Below are positions 28,199 through 37,243 of a stretch of DNA of 64,000 nt, in pieces. The notes beneath the pieces are model-generated. The model was not told the origin of the DNA, did no database searches, and saw only the letters and a list, made by a program, of their open reading frames with translations. Position numbers and translations under genes: made by a program. Each line of letters starts with the position of its first letter. Positions within the stretch are counted from its first letter, which is position 1. The stretch comes from Methylobacterium sp. WSM2598 (GTDB lineage Bacteria; Pseudomonadota; Alphaproteobacteria; Rhizobiales; Beijerinckiaceae), in contig NZ_KB900609.1 in assembly GCF_000379105.1 (NCBI RefSeq), positions 7,002,125 to 7,066,124 of the forward strand, in the 5' to 3' direction.

Positions 28199-29779
28199 TC
28201 AGGAAATCGCCGCCCGGTCGGTCACCCGCCGCCAGGTCGCCCCGTCGCTGAAGGCCGGCACCGGGCCTCCCGCCTCGTTCGCGACGTGGATCTGCGCGCC
28301 CGCCCCCGCGGCCGCCGCGCTCGGCACCGTCGCCACCGTGTAGCCCGGCAGCCGCACCGGGCCCGCGAAGGCCGCTCCGGAGAGGTCGGCCTTCGTGGCG
28401 TCGCGGAAGCCCTGGTGGAAGATCCTGTAGGCGTTGGCCCCCATGGACCAGCCGCCGACCTTCCAGGCGTTGTCGACGTCGAGGCCGAAATAGGCCGCGA
28501 ACTGGCCCGGCCGGTGGAACGCCATAAACGCGGCATCACCGGTGCCAGTGCCAGCCCTGACTTCGAGTCGGGGTGTCCCAGAGGCGACTGCTATCGTCCC
28601 GGTTGTGCCGATGAACGACGCCGTGCCCGCGCTGAACGTCGACCAACCGGAGATGGTCAGCCCGGCGAAGGTCGGCGCGCTCTCACTCCCAAGCCCCAGC
28701 GCGCTCGCCCCCGCGGCCGCACTCGCCGCGGTCAGCACGGCGCGGCCGGTCGCCGTCGCGTCGGCGATTTCGGCCGCGGCCGGCCCGGCCAGCGCCCTGC
28801 CGCTCGCGCGGCTGTAGGCCCGCACCGTCCAGGCCCCCGCCGCGTCCGAGGTCGCCAGCGCCGTGTCCCCGGCCGCCGTCACCAGGGTGGCGCCGCCGGG
28901 CAGGATCAGCCGCGCCGGGTCGTGCGTCAGCCCGATCGCGCCCGAGAAGCGCAGGAGCCGCAGCCGCCGCGGCGCGCTGCCGAAGCTCGTCACCGTCGCG
29001 GCCCCGGTCAGCGTCACGCACAGCGCGTTCACCGCCCCGAGATCCACGCTCGGCCCCGCCGCCACGCTCGCCTCGGCCGCCCGCCAATCCACCCCGCCGG
29101 TGGCCCGGTCGACCCGCAGCGCCTCCGTCCAGGTTGCCCCGTCGCCCGAGACCTTCAGGTGCAGGTCGTCGTCCCCGGTCAGCCCGAGCTCGGCCCGCCC
29201 CGACCAGCCCGATTGCAGCAGCAGGGAGAGCGTGTTGCCGGCCGCCTCCTTGGTGAGCGTGTAGCGCAGGTCGCCGCTGCCGCCCTCCGCCGCCGGCAGC
29301 GCCGCCCACAGCGCCTTGTTCAGCTTGGCGGCGAACGGGTTGGCGGCGTCGGCCGTGGTGCCGATCCCGAGCCGCGCCAGGTTCTGCAGCGCGCTCAGGC
29401 TGCTCCGGAAGCCCACCCACGCGCCGCCGCCGGCCGGCCCGGCCGCGCCGGCCGGCGCGGCCGCATAGGTGTAGAGGTCGCCCTCGTCCACCACGTAGGC
29501 CAGCCAGCCCGGCCGGGGGATGAACGACAGCCAGCGCCCGTCCTGGTAGCGCACCACCCGCCCCGCCCAGCCCGCCCAGGCCCCGGTCGGGTTCGCCCCG
29601 GCGAGCAGGTAGCGGTCCCCCTCCGCCGCCGAGGCCGGCGGGGCGAGCAGGTCCTTGTCCAGCACCGCGAGCTGCACCAGCGTGTCGAGGCCCATCAGCG
29701 CCTCGTTGTGCGTCACGTGCTTCTGCGCCTGCGCGGCCGCCAGCAGCGGCAGCGCCAGGTTGGGGGTGGCCTCAGACAT
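28199..29779 (-). CDS. DUF2793 tail protein
   Basis: A 526-residue phage tail component. The N-terminal 110 residues are the DUF2793 signature: MSEATPNLALPLLAAAQAQK, then HVTHNEALMGLDTLVQLAVL, GDRYLLAGAN and IPRPGWLAYVVDEGDLYTY. This family marks the tip region of RcGTA-like tails. The remaining 400 residues are repetitive beta-type sequence rich in Ala, Gly and Thr, as in fibres. Codons for about residues 365-415 (near 28,530-28,690) are visibly less G+C-biased than the rest, suggesting exchange of a receptor-facing part. It overlaps the hub gene by eight bases. Confidence 0.8.
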   Translation of the reverse strand: MSEATPNLALPLLAAAQAQKHVTHNEALMGLDTLVQLAVLDKDLLAPPASAAEGDRYLLAGANPTGAWAGWAGRVVRYQDGRWLSFIPRPGWLAYVVDEGDLYTYAAAPAGAAGPAGGGAWVGFRSSLSALQNLARLGIGTTADAANPFAAKLNKALWAALPAAEGGSGDLRYTLTKEAAGNTLSLLLQSGWSGRAELGLTGDDDLHLKVSGDGATWTEALRVDRATGGVDWRAAEASVAAGPSVDLGAVNALCVTLTGAATVTSFGSAPRRLRLLRFSGAIGLTHDPARLILPGGATLVTAAGDTALATSDAAGAWTVRAYSRASGRALAGPAAAEIADATATGRAVLTAASAAAGASALGLGSESAPTFAGLTISGWSTFSAGTASFIGTTGTIAVASGTPRLEVRAGTGTGDAAFMAFHRPGQFAAYFGLDVDNAWKVGGWSMGANAYRIFHQGFRDATKADLSGAAFAGPVRLPGYTVATVPSAAAAGAGAQIHVANEAGGPVPAFSDGATWRRVTDRAAIS

Positions 29780-32700
29780 CGAGCGTGATCCTCAAGGGGG
29801 TGCCCCGGCCGTAGGCGGCCGAGACCTGACAGATCGCCACGGTGAGCCGCCGCACCGGGCCGCCGAAATCGGCCGCCTGCTCGGCCACCGGATAGGTCAG
29901 GGACGGGCCCGCCGCCGCCAGCCTGCGCCGCACGGCGCCGGTCTCGGAGAGGATGTCCACCGCGTAGGCCTCCGTCTCCTCGGCCAGCGGCACCTCGACC
30001 TGGTCCCAGCTGTCCCCGTCCCGCCGCGTGCGCCGGATCCAGGACAGGTCGAGGTCGCCGCTCTCGCGCCGCCGCAGCCGCGCCTGCACGGGCGCGTAGG
30101 GCCGCAACCCCGCCCCCGTCACCGTCACGCGGGCCGCGGCGTAGGAGGGCTCCTCCGGCCCGCGCGCCGCCGGCCCCCAGCGGAAGTCCTGCGGCAGCCC
30201 CCGCGCCGAGGCCGGCATGCCCGACTGCACCAGGGCCTGCGAGAGCACCACGAACGCCGCCCCGGCCGGCGTCGGGGTGCCCATGGCGAACTCGGTGCCG
30301 AGCTGCCCGCGCAGGAGCCCGGTGAGCCGGTAGCGGCCCGCCCCCAGCAGGGTGGCGCCGGCCCATTGCAGCACCTCCCACGCGCCCGAGGGCCCGAGCA
30401 GGGCCGCCGTGTTGGCGCCGTTCAGGACGTCGAGATCGGAGGCCGAGACCAGCTCGGCGCCGGGCGGCACCTGCACGAACACCTCGTTCACCCGGTCCCA
30501 GCGCCCGGTCGGGCCCGGGAACAGGTCGGCCACGAGCTCGCCGATGATCGAGCGCGCCTGGATCAGGGCGTCCGCCTCCGGCGCCCCGCCGGCGAGCGCC
30601 CGCAGCACGCTCACCGGCGACCACGGCACCGTGTAGGCCGCGAAGGAGGGCGCGTGGGGCACCGCCTGCGCGCTCAGGAGCGGCAGGTCGAGGATGCGGA
30701 ACAGCCCCACCCCCACCGCCGCCGGCGGTGCCGGCGCCCGCCCGGTCCCGCCCCCGTCCCGGTAGGCGTAGACCCCCGCATCCGCCCGCACGGCGGAGAA
30801 GGGCCGGCCCGCCTCCAGGCCGAGCCGGGTCAGCCGCACCTCGACCGGGCTGCCGGCGAGGTCGAGCGCGACCACGTCCCCGACCTCCAGGGCCAGGGCC
30901 GAGGGCGGCAGGGTCGCGGTCACCGCCTCGCGCTCGACCACCGCCTGGTAGAGCAGCGCCTGCGCCAGGCCCCGCGCCGCCCCCTCCTCCAGGCAGAGCG
31001 GCAGGCTCACCCGCGACACGGAGGCCGCCCGGCCGGAGAGCCGGCGCGCCTCGACCGCCGCGCTCTGGTAGCCCCGCGCCGGATCGACGAAGCTCAGCGA
31101 CAGCGCCGCCGGCAGCGCCGCCTCCTCGGTCCGGGTGCGCCGGAAATCCGGGCCCTGGCCCGCGGCGACCAGATCCGCTTGCGTGAAGCGGGCCACCGGC
31201 GCCCGGGCGAGCGGCCGGAAGCGCAGCACCCCGCCGCTCTCGACCCCGTCGAAGAAGAACGCGGTGCGCAGCGGCGCCAGGCTGTCGCGCGGGGCCTGCA
31301 CCTCCGCCACCACGTAGCCGAACACCACCCCGCGCAGGGCCGAGACGTCGACCTCGACCCCCGTGCCCCGGCACAGGTCGGCCACCACGTCCGGCAGGCT
31401 GCCCAGGGTCAGCCGGCCGTTGAGCCAGTGCCCGAGCGCGTAGTTCGGCGCGTCGCTCCACACCCCGACCTGGCGCGGGAAGTCCGGGTAGGGCCGCGCA
31501 TCCCAGGTCCACACGAAGATCCGCTCCGCATCGACCATGCGCCCGCCATAGACTGCCGAGACCGGGTTGGCCTCCGGCGCCCGCCAGTGGCGCAGCACCG
31601 CCTCCAGGAAGGCGCGCTGCATCGCCACGTCCTGCCGGCCGTTCGAGAAGTACGGCAGGAGGCTCTCCGAGGATTTCGGGTCGACGAAGACGTTGGGCTG
31701 GTTGGCGCCCTTGTCGACCGCCGGGCAGCCGAGCTCGGTGAAGCGGATCGGCTTCGACTGCGGCACCCACGCCGTGGCCGTGGCTCGGCGCACCCCGCCC
31801 GGCCGGTCGTGGTGGGGGTTGGCCCACCAGGCGCGCAGGTCCTTGAGCCGGAACACCCAGTCCTCGCCGTGGGCGGTGTCGCGGATCGGCACCCGGTTCT
31901 GCGCATCGCGGTCGGCCTGCGTCGGGTAGAACCAGTCGAACAGCTCGCCCCCGGCGACGTTGCCGGCGAGATAGGCGGGGTCGTCGACGCTCGCGAAGCG
32001 CCGCGCGTCCAGGTGGCCGAAGCCGTCGCGCCAATCGGCGAGCGGCATGTAGTTGTCGATCCCGACGAAGTCGATGTTGGGGTCGGCCCACAGCGGATCG
32101 AGGTGGAAGTAGACGTCGCCGCTGCCGTCCTGCGGGCGATGGTTGGCGTACTCGGTCCAGTCCGCCCCGTAGCCGATCGCCGTGCCGGGCCCGAGGATGG
32201 CGCGCGCGTCGGCGGCGAGCGCGCGCAGCTGCGCCACCGCCGGGAAGAGGCCGGGGCCGGAGCGCAGCGCGGTCAGCCCGACCATCTCGGAGCCGATCAG
32301 GAAGCCGTCGACCCCGCCCGCCGCCTCGGCGAGCCGGGCGCAGGTCAGGATGAAGCGGCGGAAGCTCCACTCGGCCCTGGCGCAGGTCACCGTGCCGCCG
32401 CTCCAGGCGAGGTCGGCCGGGGCGACGCGGCCGAAGAAGGCGGCGACCTGGTCGGCGGCGGCGGGCGTTCCGTCCGGGCTGCCGGGCCGGCCGATCGCCG
32501 GATCGCAGGTGACGCGCCCGCGCCAGGGAAAGGCCGCCTGCTCCGGGCCGCCATAGGGGTCGGGCAGGCCGTTGCCGGCCGGCACGTCCATCATCACGAA
32601 CGGGTAGAGCGTCACCGAGAACCCGCGCCGCTTCAGCTCGCGGATCGCCTGCACCACCGAGAGGTCGCAGGGCGCCCCGCCGATCAACGGGTTGCCGTCC

Positions 32701-33677
32701 GGGTCGCGGCTGACCAGCTGCGCCTGCGCCCTCGCGAGGCCGCTGGCGCTCCAGGGCAGGTCGGTGGTCTTCCGCGCCGCCTCGGCCTTGGGGACGATGC
32801 GGCAGGCCGCGAGGCGCAGGTCCGTGCCCTGCCAGGCGACGACGAGGGAGACGTGGCGGCAGGCCGGCGCCTCGGCCTGAAGCTGGTCGAGGGCGCGGAC
32901 GAGGTCGACCGCGCCCGAGACGGTGTTCTGCCCGGCGAGCGCCCCGAAGGCGTTCGCGGTCACCGGGGTGGTGGCGTAGACGAACTCGCCCATGGCCGGG
33001 ATCAGGGTCACGGCGGTGACGAGGTCCTCCAGCGCCGGGCGACCATCGGCGCGGGGCGGGCGCCGGATGACCTCGGCGGTGATCACCGGCACGCGGTTGC
33101 CGAAGGCGGCGAGCGGCATGTCCTCGACCACGATGTAGGCGAGGCCGCGATAGGCGGGGGCGACCCCCTCGACGGCCTCGATCTTGGGATCGGGCCCCTG
33201 CGCCTCGTCGCCGAGGTAGATGCGGGCCTGGTAATCGGCGAGCCGCAGCGGCTTGCCGTCGGCGTAGATCTCGCCGATGGCGGTGATCGGCCCCTCGCAG
33301 AGGGCGACCGCGAGGCTGACGCTGTACGTGTAGGTGACGTTGTAGGTCTTCTGGGTGGGCGCGCCCTTGCCGCCGCGGGTCTTCACCGTCTCGACGTGCT
33401 GCTCCTCGCGGAGCTTGGTGGCCCAGATGATCTGGCCGGCGACGCGGGCGCGGCCGAAGACGCGGGCGATCGCCGCGCCCTCGCTGGAGGCGGTGACGTA
33501 GAGCTCGGAGAGGCGCGGCCCCGCGTTGATCTGCGGCCTGGGGCGGGATCCGAACAGGGCGCGGTCGAGGACGCCGCCGAGGCCGGCACCGGCGACGCCG
33601 CCGAGGAGGCCGCCGAGCGGGCCGGCCAGGGCGGTACCGGCGGCCTTGCCGGCATAGGAGAGGACGAGGGTGCTCAT
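29772..33677 (-). CDS. GTA g15-type tail hub / host-specificity protein
   Basis: A 1301-residue baseplate megaprotein matching RcGTA orfg15. It opens with a glycine-rich helical stretch (GLLGGVAGAGLGGVLDRALF), then beta-rich hub domains, a central GTA TIM-barrel domain around residues 400-740 (AVAQLRALAADARAILGPGT, IGYGADWTEY, FVGIDNYMPLADWRDG, RFTELGCPAVDKG) and the phage-tail-3 domain towards the C-terminus. The TIM barrel resembles a glycoside hydrolase and may cut wall or capsule sugars during attachment. The ATG at 33677 overlaps the g14 stop (ATGA), which fixes the start. Confidence 0.88.
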   Translation of the reverse strand: MSTLVLSYAGKAAGTALAGPLGGLLGGVAGAGLGGVLDRALFGSRPRPQINAGPRLSELYVTASSEGAAIARVFGRARVAGQIIWATKLREEQHVETVKTRGGKGAPTQKTYNVTYTYSVSLAVALCEGPITAIGEIYADGKPLRLADYQARIYLGDEAQGPDPKIEAVEGVAPAYRGLAYIVVEDMPLAAFGNRVPVITAEVIRRPPRADGRPALEDLVTAVTLIPAMGEFVYATTPVTANAFGALAGQNTVSGAVDLVRALDQLQAEAPACRHVSLVVAWQGTDLRLAACRIVPKAEAARKTTDLPWSASGLARAQAQLVSRDPDGNPLIGGAPCDLSVVQAIRELKRRGFSVTLYPFVMMDVPAGNGLPDPYGGPEQAAFPWRGRVTCDPAIGRPGSPDGTPAAADQVAAFFGRVAPADLAWSGGTVTCARAEWSFRRFILTCARLAEAAGGVDGFLIGSEMVGLTALRSGPGLFPAVAQLRALAADARAILGPGTAIGYGADWTEYANHRPQDGSGDVYFHLDPLWADPNIDFVGIDNYMPLADWRDGFGHLDARRFASVDDPAYLAGNVAGGELFDWFYPTQADRDAQNRVPIRDTAHGEDWVFRLKDLRAWWANPHHDRPGGVRRATATAWVPQSKPIRFTELGCPAVDKGANQPNVFVDPKSSESLLPYFSNGRQDVAMQRAFLEAVLRHWRAPEANPVSAVYGGRMVDAERIFVWTWDARPYPDFPRQVGVWSDAPNYALGHWLNGRLTLGSLPDVVADLCRGTGVEVDVSALRGVVFGYVVAEVQAPRDSLAPLRTAFFFDGVESGGVLRFRPLARAPVARFTQADLVAAGQGPDFRRTRTEEAALPAALSLSFVDPARGYQSAAVEARRLSGRAASVSRVSLPLCLEEGAARGLAQALLYQAVVEREAVTATLPPSALALEVGDVVALDLAGSPVEVRLTRLGLEAGRPFSAVRADAGVYAYRDGGGTGRAPAPPAAVGVGLFRILDLPLLSAQAVPHAPSFAAYTVPWSPVSVLRALAGGAPEADALIQARSIIGELVADLFPGPTGRWDRVNEVFVQVPPGAELVSASDLDVLNGANTAALLGPSGAWEVLQWAGATLLGAGRYRLTGLLRGQLGTEFAMGTPTPAGAAFVVLSQALVQSGMPASARGLPQDFRWGPAARGPEEPSYAAARVTVTGAGLRPYAPVQARLRRRESGDLDLSWIRRTRRDGDSWDQVEVPLAEETEAYAVDILSETGAVRRRLAAAGPSLTYPVAEQAADFGGPVRRLTVAICQVSAAYGRGTPLRITLDV

Positions 33678-34156
33678 GCGCGGAGGCCCGGGAAGCGGAA
33701 GGCGTGGGCGATGCGCCGCGACCAGGCGCGGGGGAGGCTGCATTCGAGGACGGCGTGGCCGTCATAGGCGTGGAGCATCCGGGGCGCCGGCCCGGCGAGG
33801 GGGGCGGTGAGGATGGCGCAGTGCTTGGCGGGCAGGCCGTCGCGCCAGCGGAAGAGCAGGACGTCGCCGGCCAGCGCCTCGGGGGGCGGGATCTCGGCGA
33901 GGTGGCGGCGGGCGGCGTCGCGCAGGGGCTCGGCCGGGCCGTCCGGTCCGAGCGCGGCGCTCTCGGCCCAGCCCGGGGCGTAGGGGGGCGGCTCCTCGGG
34001 GCTGCGCCCGTAGAGTTCGGCGTAGACGCCCCGCACCAGGCCGAGGCAGTCGCAGCCGAGCCCCTTCAGCGCCGCCTGGTGGTGGTAGGGCGTGCCGCGC
34101 CACGCCCGGGCGGTCGCGACCACGCGGGCGCGGGTGAGATGAGGATCCGCGTTCAT
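33674..34156 (-). CDS. GTA g14-type NlpC/P60 cell-wall peptidase
   Basis: A 160-residue cysteine peptidase like RcGTA orfg14. TARAWRGTPYHHQAALKGLG leads to the nucleophile Cys37 in CDCLGLVRGVY; the catalytic His is in LPAKHCAILTAP, followed by MLHAYDGHAVLECSLPRAW. It would trim peptidoglycan at the tail tip during injection. ATG 34156 is preferred to a GTG three codons upstream. It is the first tail gene left of the phosphate-transport insertion, and its expected upstream partner g13 is 3.1 kb away, so its own transcription start is unclear. Confidence 0.88.
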   Translation of the reverse strand: MNADPHLTRARVVATARAWRGTPYHHQAALKGLGCDCLGLVRGVYAELYGRSPEEPPPYAPGWAESAALGPDGPAEPLRDAARRHLAEIPPPEALAGDVLLFRWRDGLPAKHCAILTAPLAGPAPRMLHAYDGHAVLECSLPRAWSRRIAHAFRFPGLRA

Positions 34157-34227
34157 TCCGGGCACCCGTGCACGGGCGGCCCGGATGGAAGCCGCCTATC
34201 GCGACCGCACCCGAACGCCCACGATCG

Positions 34228-35242
34228 ATGTCCCTCGACGGCTACGGTGCGGCGCATCTCTCGCTCAACGAGATGATGAAACCGACCAACGAGGTGCTTA
34301 CGCGCCTCTCGGATTACCAGCTCCGTGAGACGCGCAGCGAATTCGAGCGTGCTCGGATCTCCGCGGCATGGGCCAAGATGGCGCTGACCGCGTGCCTCGC
34401 GCTGGCCGTCGTCGCGAGCGTGCTCGGCTTGGTCACCGTGCTGGTCGGCGTCACGCGCCCGCTCCTCGCCGCGACGGCGACCATGACGCCGCTGGCCGGG
34501 GGCGACCTCGCCGTGCCGGTCGAGGGCACCGCGCGCCGCGACGAGATCGGCGCGATGGCGCGCCGTCCAGGTGTTCAAGGACGCGATGATCGCCAAGCGC
34601 GAGGCGGACGAGGCCGGCGCCGTCGAGAACGCCGCCAGGACGCGCCGCGCGCAGGTGCTCGACGCGCTCACCCGGCAGTTCGAGGCGCAGGTCTCCGCCC
34701 TGACGCGGGGCCTCTCCGCCTCCTCGGCCGAGATGGCGGTGATTGCCCGCTCGATGAACGGGACCGCGGACGCGACGACGGCGCACGCGGTCTCGGTCGC
34801 CTCCGCGGCGGAGCAGGCCGCCGCCAACGTGCAGACCGTGGCCGCGGCGAGCGAGGCGATGGCGGCCTCGATCCAGGAGATCGCCGGCCAGGTCGCCCGC
34901 TCCTCCGCCATCGCCGAGCGCGCCTGCGAGGACGCGGAGCGGACCGACGCGATGCTCCGTCAGCTGTCGGCCTCGGCGGAGCGGATCGGCGACGTGGTCG
35001 CGCTGATCGCCAGCATCGCCGGGCAGACGAACCTGCTGGCGCTCAACGCCACGATCGAGGCGGCCCGGGCCGGCGAGGCGGGGCGCGGCTTCGCGGTCGT
35101 CGCCAGCGAGGTGAAGGCGCTCGCGGGCCAGACCGCCGCGGCGACGGAGACCCTCGCCGGGCCGCCCTCCTCGGCCCGGTCCGGGACGGGGAACCGGCCG
35201 CGGCAGGGCCCCGGTCAGGACATCAGCACTGCGAGACCGTAG
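34228..35242 (+). pseudogene. broken methyl-accepting chemotaxis protein gene
   Basis: Two frames together spell a truncated chemoreceptor. The first (from 34228) has part of a ligand-binding helix, a membrane helix (LALAVVASVLGLVTVLVGVT) and a HAMP domain ending DEIGAMA. Near 34,560 the frame shifts by one base, most simply by loss of two bases from a GCGCGC run. The second frame continues with VFKDAMIAKREADE and the signalling helix up to the hairpin tip (ASIAGQTNLLALNATIEAAR, then AGEAGRGFAVVASEVKALAG), stopping a little after QTAAATE. The first membrane helix, most of the sensor and the last signalling helix are missing. It points against the phage genes and ends beside pit. Confidence 0.85.
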
Positions 35243-36219
35243 GCGCCCGCGCCGATCAGCGCCGCCGCGGGCAGGGTGAGCACCCAGGCCACCACGATGT
35301 TGCTCGCCACCCCCCAGCGCACCGCGGAGGTGCGGCGGGCCGCCCCCACCCCGATGATCGCCCCGGTGATGGTGTGCGTGGTCGAGACCGGGATCCCGAG
35401 CCAAGTCGCCCCGAACAGCGTCAGCGCCCCGCCCGTCTCGGCGCAGAAGCCCTGCATCGGCGTGAGCCGCGTGATGCGCGAGCCCATCGTGCGCACGATC
35501 CGCCAGCCGCCCAGCAGCGTGCCGGCCGCCATCGCCGCCTGGCAGGACAAAACCACCCAGAGCGGCACGAAGAACGCGCTCCCGAGGTGCCCCTGGCTGT
35601 AGAGCAGCACCGCGATGATCCCCATCGTCTTCTGCGCGTCGTTGCCGCCGTGGCCGAGCGAGTAGAGCGAGGCCGAGACGAATTGCAGGTGGCGGAAGGT
35701 GCGGTCGACCGCGAAGGGCGTCGAGCGCACGAACCCCCACGAGACGATCAGCACCAGCAGGAGCGCGAGCAGGAACCCGAGCAGGGGCGAGAGCACGATG
35801 GCCGCCGCGGTCTTGCCGAGCCCGCCCCAGACCACCGCCTGCCAGCCCGCCTTGGCGATCCCCGCCCCGACGAGCCCTCCCACGAGCGCGTGCGAGCTGC
35901 TCGACGGGATGCCGAGCACCCAGGTCAGCACGTTCCAGGCGATGGCCCCCACGAGCGCGCCGAAGATCACGCGGGCATCGACCAGGCTCGCCTCCACGAT
36001 GCCGGTGCCGAGCGTCTGGGCGACGTGCAGGCCGAAGAACAGGAAGGCGATGAAGTTGAAGAAGGCCGCCCAGACCACGGCGTAATGCGGCCGCAGCACC
36101 CGGGTCGAGACGATGGTGGCGATCGAGTTGGCCGCGTCGTGCAGGCCGTTGAGGAAGTCGAACAGGAGCGCGACGGCGATGAGGCCGGTGAGCGCCGGCA
36201 GCGCGAGGGCGTCGGTCAT
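35215..36219 (-). CDS. pit: PiT-family inorganic phosphate transporter
   Basis: A 334-residue inner-membrane carrier with about ten hydrophobic helices that imports phosphate with protons or cations. Both repeats of the family signature are present: FLNGLHDAANSIATIVSTRV at residues 23-42 and SLGHGGNDAQKTMGIIAVLL near 190, with PSSSSHALVGGLVG and PVSTTHTITGAIIG in the matching later positions. The gene is intact and follows the DUF47 gene with an eight-base gap, as in many bacteria. It lies inside the prophage tail module, between GTA g13 and g14. Confidence 0.93.
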   Translation of the reverse strand: MTDALALPALTGLIAVALLFDFLNGLHDAANSIATIVSTRVLRPHYAVVWAAFFNFIAFLFFGLHVAQTLGTGIVEASLVDARVIFGALVGAIAWNVLTWVLGIPSSSSHALVGGLVGAGIAKAGWQAVVWGGLGKTAAAIVLSPLLGFLLALLLVLIVSWGFVRSTPFAVDRTFRHLQFVSASLYSLGHGGNDAQKTMGIIAVLLYSQGHLGSAFFVPLWVVLSCQAAMAAGTLLGGWRIVRTMGSRITRLTPMQGFCAETGGALTLFGATWLGIPVSTTHTITGAIIGVGAARRTSAVRWGVASNIVVAWVLTLPAAALIGAGAYGLAVLMS

Positions 36220-36226
36220 CGCCGCC

Positions 36227-36871
36227 CTACACGTTCTCGATCACGATGCCGCTGATCTCGTTGGCGACGTCCTCGAAGCGGTCGACCACGTCCTCCAGGT
36301 GGCCCAGGATCTCGCTGCCGACGATGTAGGCCATGGGATCGGTCCGCCCGTGCGCGCGGTAGAGGGACTTGAGGCCCTGCTCGTGCAACGCGTCGGAGCG
36401 GCCCTCCACCTTGACCACCAGCTCGGTCAGCATGGCGAGGCGGCCCGCCTGCGGGCCGATCGCCTTCAGGAGCGGCACGGCCTGGGCGGTGAGCCGGGCG
36501 GCCTCCAGCACCGTACCGCCCAGCTCCTGCATGATCGGATCGAACCGGCGCACATCGAACAGGGTGATGGCCTTGGCGGTGCGGTTCATCTGGTCGATGG
36601 CGTCGTCCATCGACTGGATCAGGTCCTTGATGTCGCCGCGGTCGAACGGGGTGATGAAGCTGCGCCGCACGGCCTGCAGCACCTCGCGGGAGATGTCGTC
36701 CGCCTCGTGCTCGCGCTCGGCGATGATCCGGCAGTAGCGCGGCACGTCCTCCCCGCCCTTGAGCAGGTCCTGCAGCGCCTCGGCCGCCGCGACCAGGGTG
36801 TCGGCGTGCCGCTCGAACAGGTCGAAGAAGCGGTCCTCCTTCGGCATCAGCGCGCGAAACCAGCCCAGCAT
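36227..36871 (-). CDS. DUF47 (PhoU-like) partner of the PiT transporter
   Basis: A 214-residue all-helical cytosolic protein of the DUF47/TIGR00153 family. Typical stretches are MLGWFRALMPKEDRFFDLFE, EREHEADDISREVL, SFITPFDRGDIKDLIQSMDD and ANEISGIVIENV at the end; acidic ED and EHEAD positions bind metal in PhoU folds. Such proteins regulate the PiT carrier encoded next door. The ATG at 36871 is chosen because the family begins with this M-L-x-W-F motif; the longer upstream frame is arginine-rich noise. The pair appears complete, with its own upstream region. Confidence 0.92.
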   Translation of the reverse strand: MLGWFRALMPKEDRFFDLFERHADTLVAAAEALQDLLKGGEDVPRYCRIIAEREHEADDISREVLQAVRRSFITPFDRGDIKDLIQSMDDAIDQMNRTAKAITLFDVRRFDPIMQELGGTVLEAARLTAQAVPLLKAIGPQAGRLAMLTELVVKVEGRSDALHEQGLKSLYRAHGRTDPMAYIVGSEILGHLEDVVDRFEDVANEISGIVIENV

Positions 36872-37243
36872 GCCCCACCTGCCTCGTCCGACCGCCCGCA
36901 GGCGCTTCTCTGGAAAGCCGGCTAACTTGCAAACAGGCCGTTTGTTCGTCCCGAGCGGGTCGTGCCGAGCCCGGCCCGAACCGGTCCGGACCGGGCACGA
37001 CGGTCCTTGCCGCTGCGGCAGGCGGGCGCGCTCGGGACTGGTCTCGGATGCGGTCCCGGCTCCGCCGCAGGCGCGGATCGGACGCTCCCCGGTCGCTCCG
37101 GCCTCGGCGGGCGGATGCTTGGCGGTGACGCGCATCCCGCGGCGCGTGGACGGGCCGATCCGGCATGGACCGGGCGGCCGGACCGGGCGGCCGGACCGGG
37201 CGGCCGGCGCGCCGGCAACCTCCTTGCTGCCGCGGGCGCCCGG
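36872..37243. other. 372-base upstream region of the phosphate-transport pair
   Basis: No gene was seen here. Features: a palindrome CAAAC-AGGCC-GTTTG at 36930-36944, about 60 bases before the DUF47 start, which could be an operator; and three direct copies of the 13-base unit GGACCGGGCGGCC at 37167-37205 close to the end of GTA g13. No match to the Pho box pattern was found. The right junction between host-type and phage-type DNA must lie in this stretch. Confidence 0.5.

Noticed and set aside
36930..36944. Pho box before the DUF47-pit pair
   Set aside because: The palindrome CAAAC-N5-GTTTG does not match the CTGTCAT-N4-CTGTCAT pattern, so control by PhoB is not supported.
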